From NCBI GenBank assembly GCA_021799915.1, contig JAJYZN010000191.1, positions 1 to 5,017 on the forward strand: a DNA stretch of 5,017 nucleotides. Reading direction: 5' to 3'. How positions within the stretch are numbered: the stretch's first letter is position 1; every line of letters starts with the position of its first letter. Below, one piece after another: positions 4,688-5,017 of the stretch. The position numbers and the translations under genes were made by a program. Below the pieces are notes generated by a model. It was not told where the DNA came from, made no database searches, and was given only the letters and a program-made list of their open reading frames with translations. Source of the DNA: Actinomycetes bacterium. Its GTDB lineage: Bacteria > Actinomycetota > Acidimicrobiia > Acidimicrobiales > RAAP-2.

Positions 4688-5017
4688 GGACCATGTGTAT
4701 CACTATCGGCGCACGCGGGTCGAGGACGACAATTGACTCGTGGAGCGGCGGAGTTCGCCCGGGCTGCCGGCGGGCCCGGCCCAGCGTGGCGCTCGCGGTA
4801 GAGCTTGGCCATCGAGGCCTCCGAGAAGTAGCGCCGGTCGGCCGCTCGTCACCCTCTCGTGGGTGCATTGGTTCAACGAGTCCCGTCTTCACGGCCACTG
4901 TGGAGATGTCCGCATGAGTCTCCTGATGTGGTGGGGTTTCGAGGCCGGTCCACCACCAGGTGAGCCACCGGCGTGATGCTCGGTGTGTACTAGTGAGTGC
5001 ACAAGGGGATCAGATCG
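4688..5017. other. gene-poor right edge with transposon debris
   Basis: About 330 bp upstream of the membrane-protein gene. The only protein-like signal is the short IS3-type fragment at 4845-4910. Other open frames are GC-rich shadow frames of low-complexity Arg/Pro/Ala content. No promoter, RNA or repeat can be called with confidence; the sequence is cut by the window edge. Confidence 0.5.
4845..4910 (+). pseudogene. IS3-family transposase C-terminal fragment
   Basis: Read in the + frame, this encodes LVTLSWVHWFNESRLHGHCGDV. It closely follows the C-terminal signature of IS3-family integrase-core transposases (L-TLEWV-WFN-RRLH--IGDVPP-E). The PPAEFE continuation is lost right after GDV; a lone FEA follows downstream in the same frame and may be a scrambled trace. 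Upstream of 4842 I cannot follow the family. About 22 residues remain, so it is a decayed relic and not a gene. It marks an older insertion beside the membrane-protein gene. Confidence 0.55.

Noticed and set aside
4251..4736. Several plus-strand open frames opposite the membrane-protein gene
   Set aside because: They are antisense shadows with no start context or domain character, whereas the minus frame has a clear membrane anchor and coherent composition.
4733..4738. TTGACT as a -35 promoter element
   Set aside because: There is no TANNNT box at a proper distance downstream and no gene on that strand to serve.
4773..4842. Minus-strand peptide with RRYFSEASMAKLYRERH, which looks briefly protein-like
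   Set aside because: It is bounded by a stop just upstream, has no recognised family match in my memory and turns into Pro/Ala/Arg low complexity within about 20 residues.

Overview
The window is about 5 kb of very GC-rich DNA whose gene content and promoter style point to an actinobacterium (Actinomycetota), possibly Acidimicrobiia-like. The phylum is an inference from base composition, protein flavour and apparent leaderless starts; no marker gene fixes it.

Positions 1-2990 are ordinary chromosome with four compact genes in alternating orientation. They are an alpha/beta hydrolase cut by the left edge (+), an ArfB-type ribosome-rescue release factor (-), an aldo/keto reductase (+) and a SnoaL_4-type dehydratase/isomerase-like protein (-). 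The hydrolase and arfB converge on a G4-run hexamer repeat. arfB and the reductase diverge from a 107 bp gap. The reductase and the SnoaL gene converge on a 10 bp-stem inverted repeat that includes the SnoaL stop codon. All three genes whose 5' ends are visible carry a TANNNT -10-like hexamer 6-7 nt before the start codon and no usable Shine-Dalgarno, which suggests leaderless transcripts.

Positions 2991-5017 are a mobile-element graveyard. A short IS1182-like element (about 853 bp between CTAG repeats) has intact mirrored ends but a broken transposase: internal deletions, two frame changes and a 12 bp minisatellite expanded inside the DNA-binding region. It lies directly against the SnoaL start codon. 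On its right side it abuts a minus-strand remnant that resembles an IS256/Mutator transposase. A small IS3-like transposase C-terminal fragment sits at 4845-4910 (+). Between these remnants is one plausible intact gene (4070-4687, -), encoding a single-pass membrane-anchored protein with an exported domain and two cysteines.

The four left-hand genes share no obvious pathway. A redox enzyme beside a BaiE-like dehydratase fold could suit hydrophobic or steroid-like substrates, but this is speculative. I see no rRNA, tRNA, CRISPR array or riboswitch. The most notable items are the palindromic CTAG insertion site next to the SnoaL promoter, the in-frame transposase minisatellite, the G-quadruplex motif and the repeated leaderless architecture.
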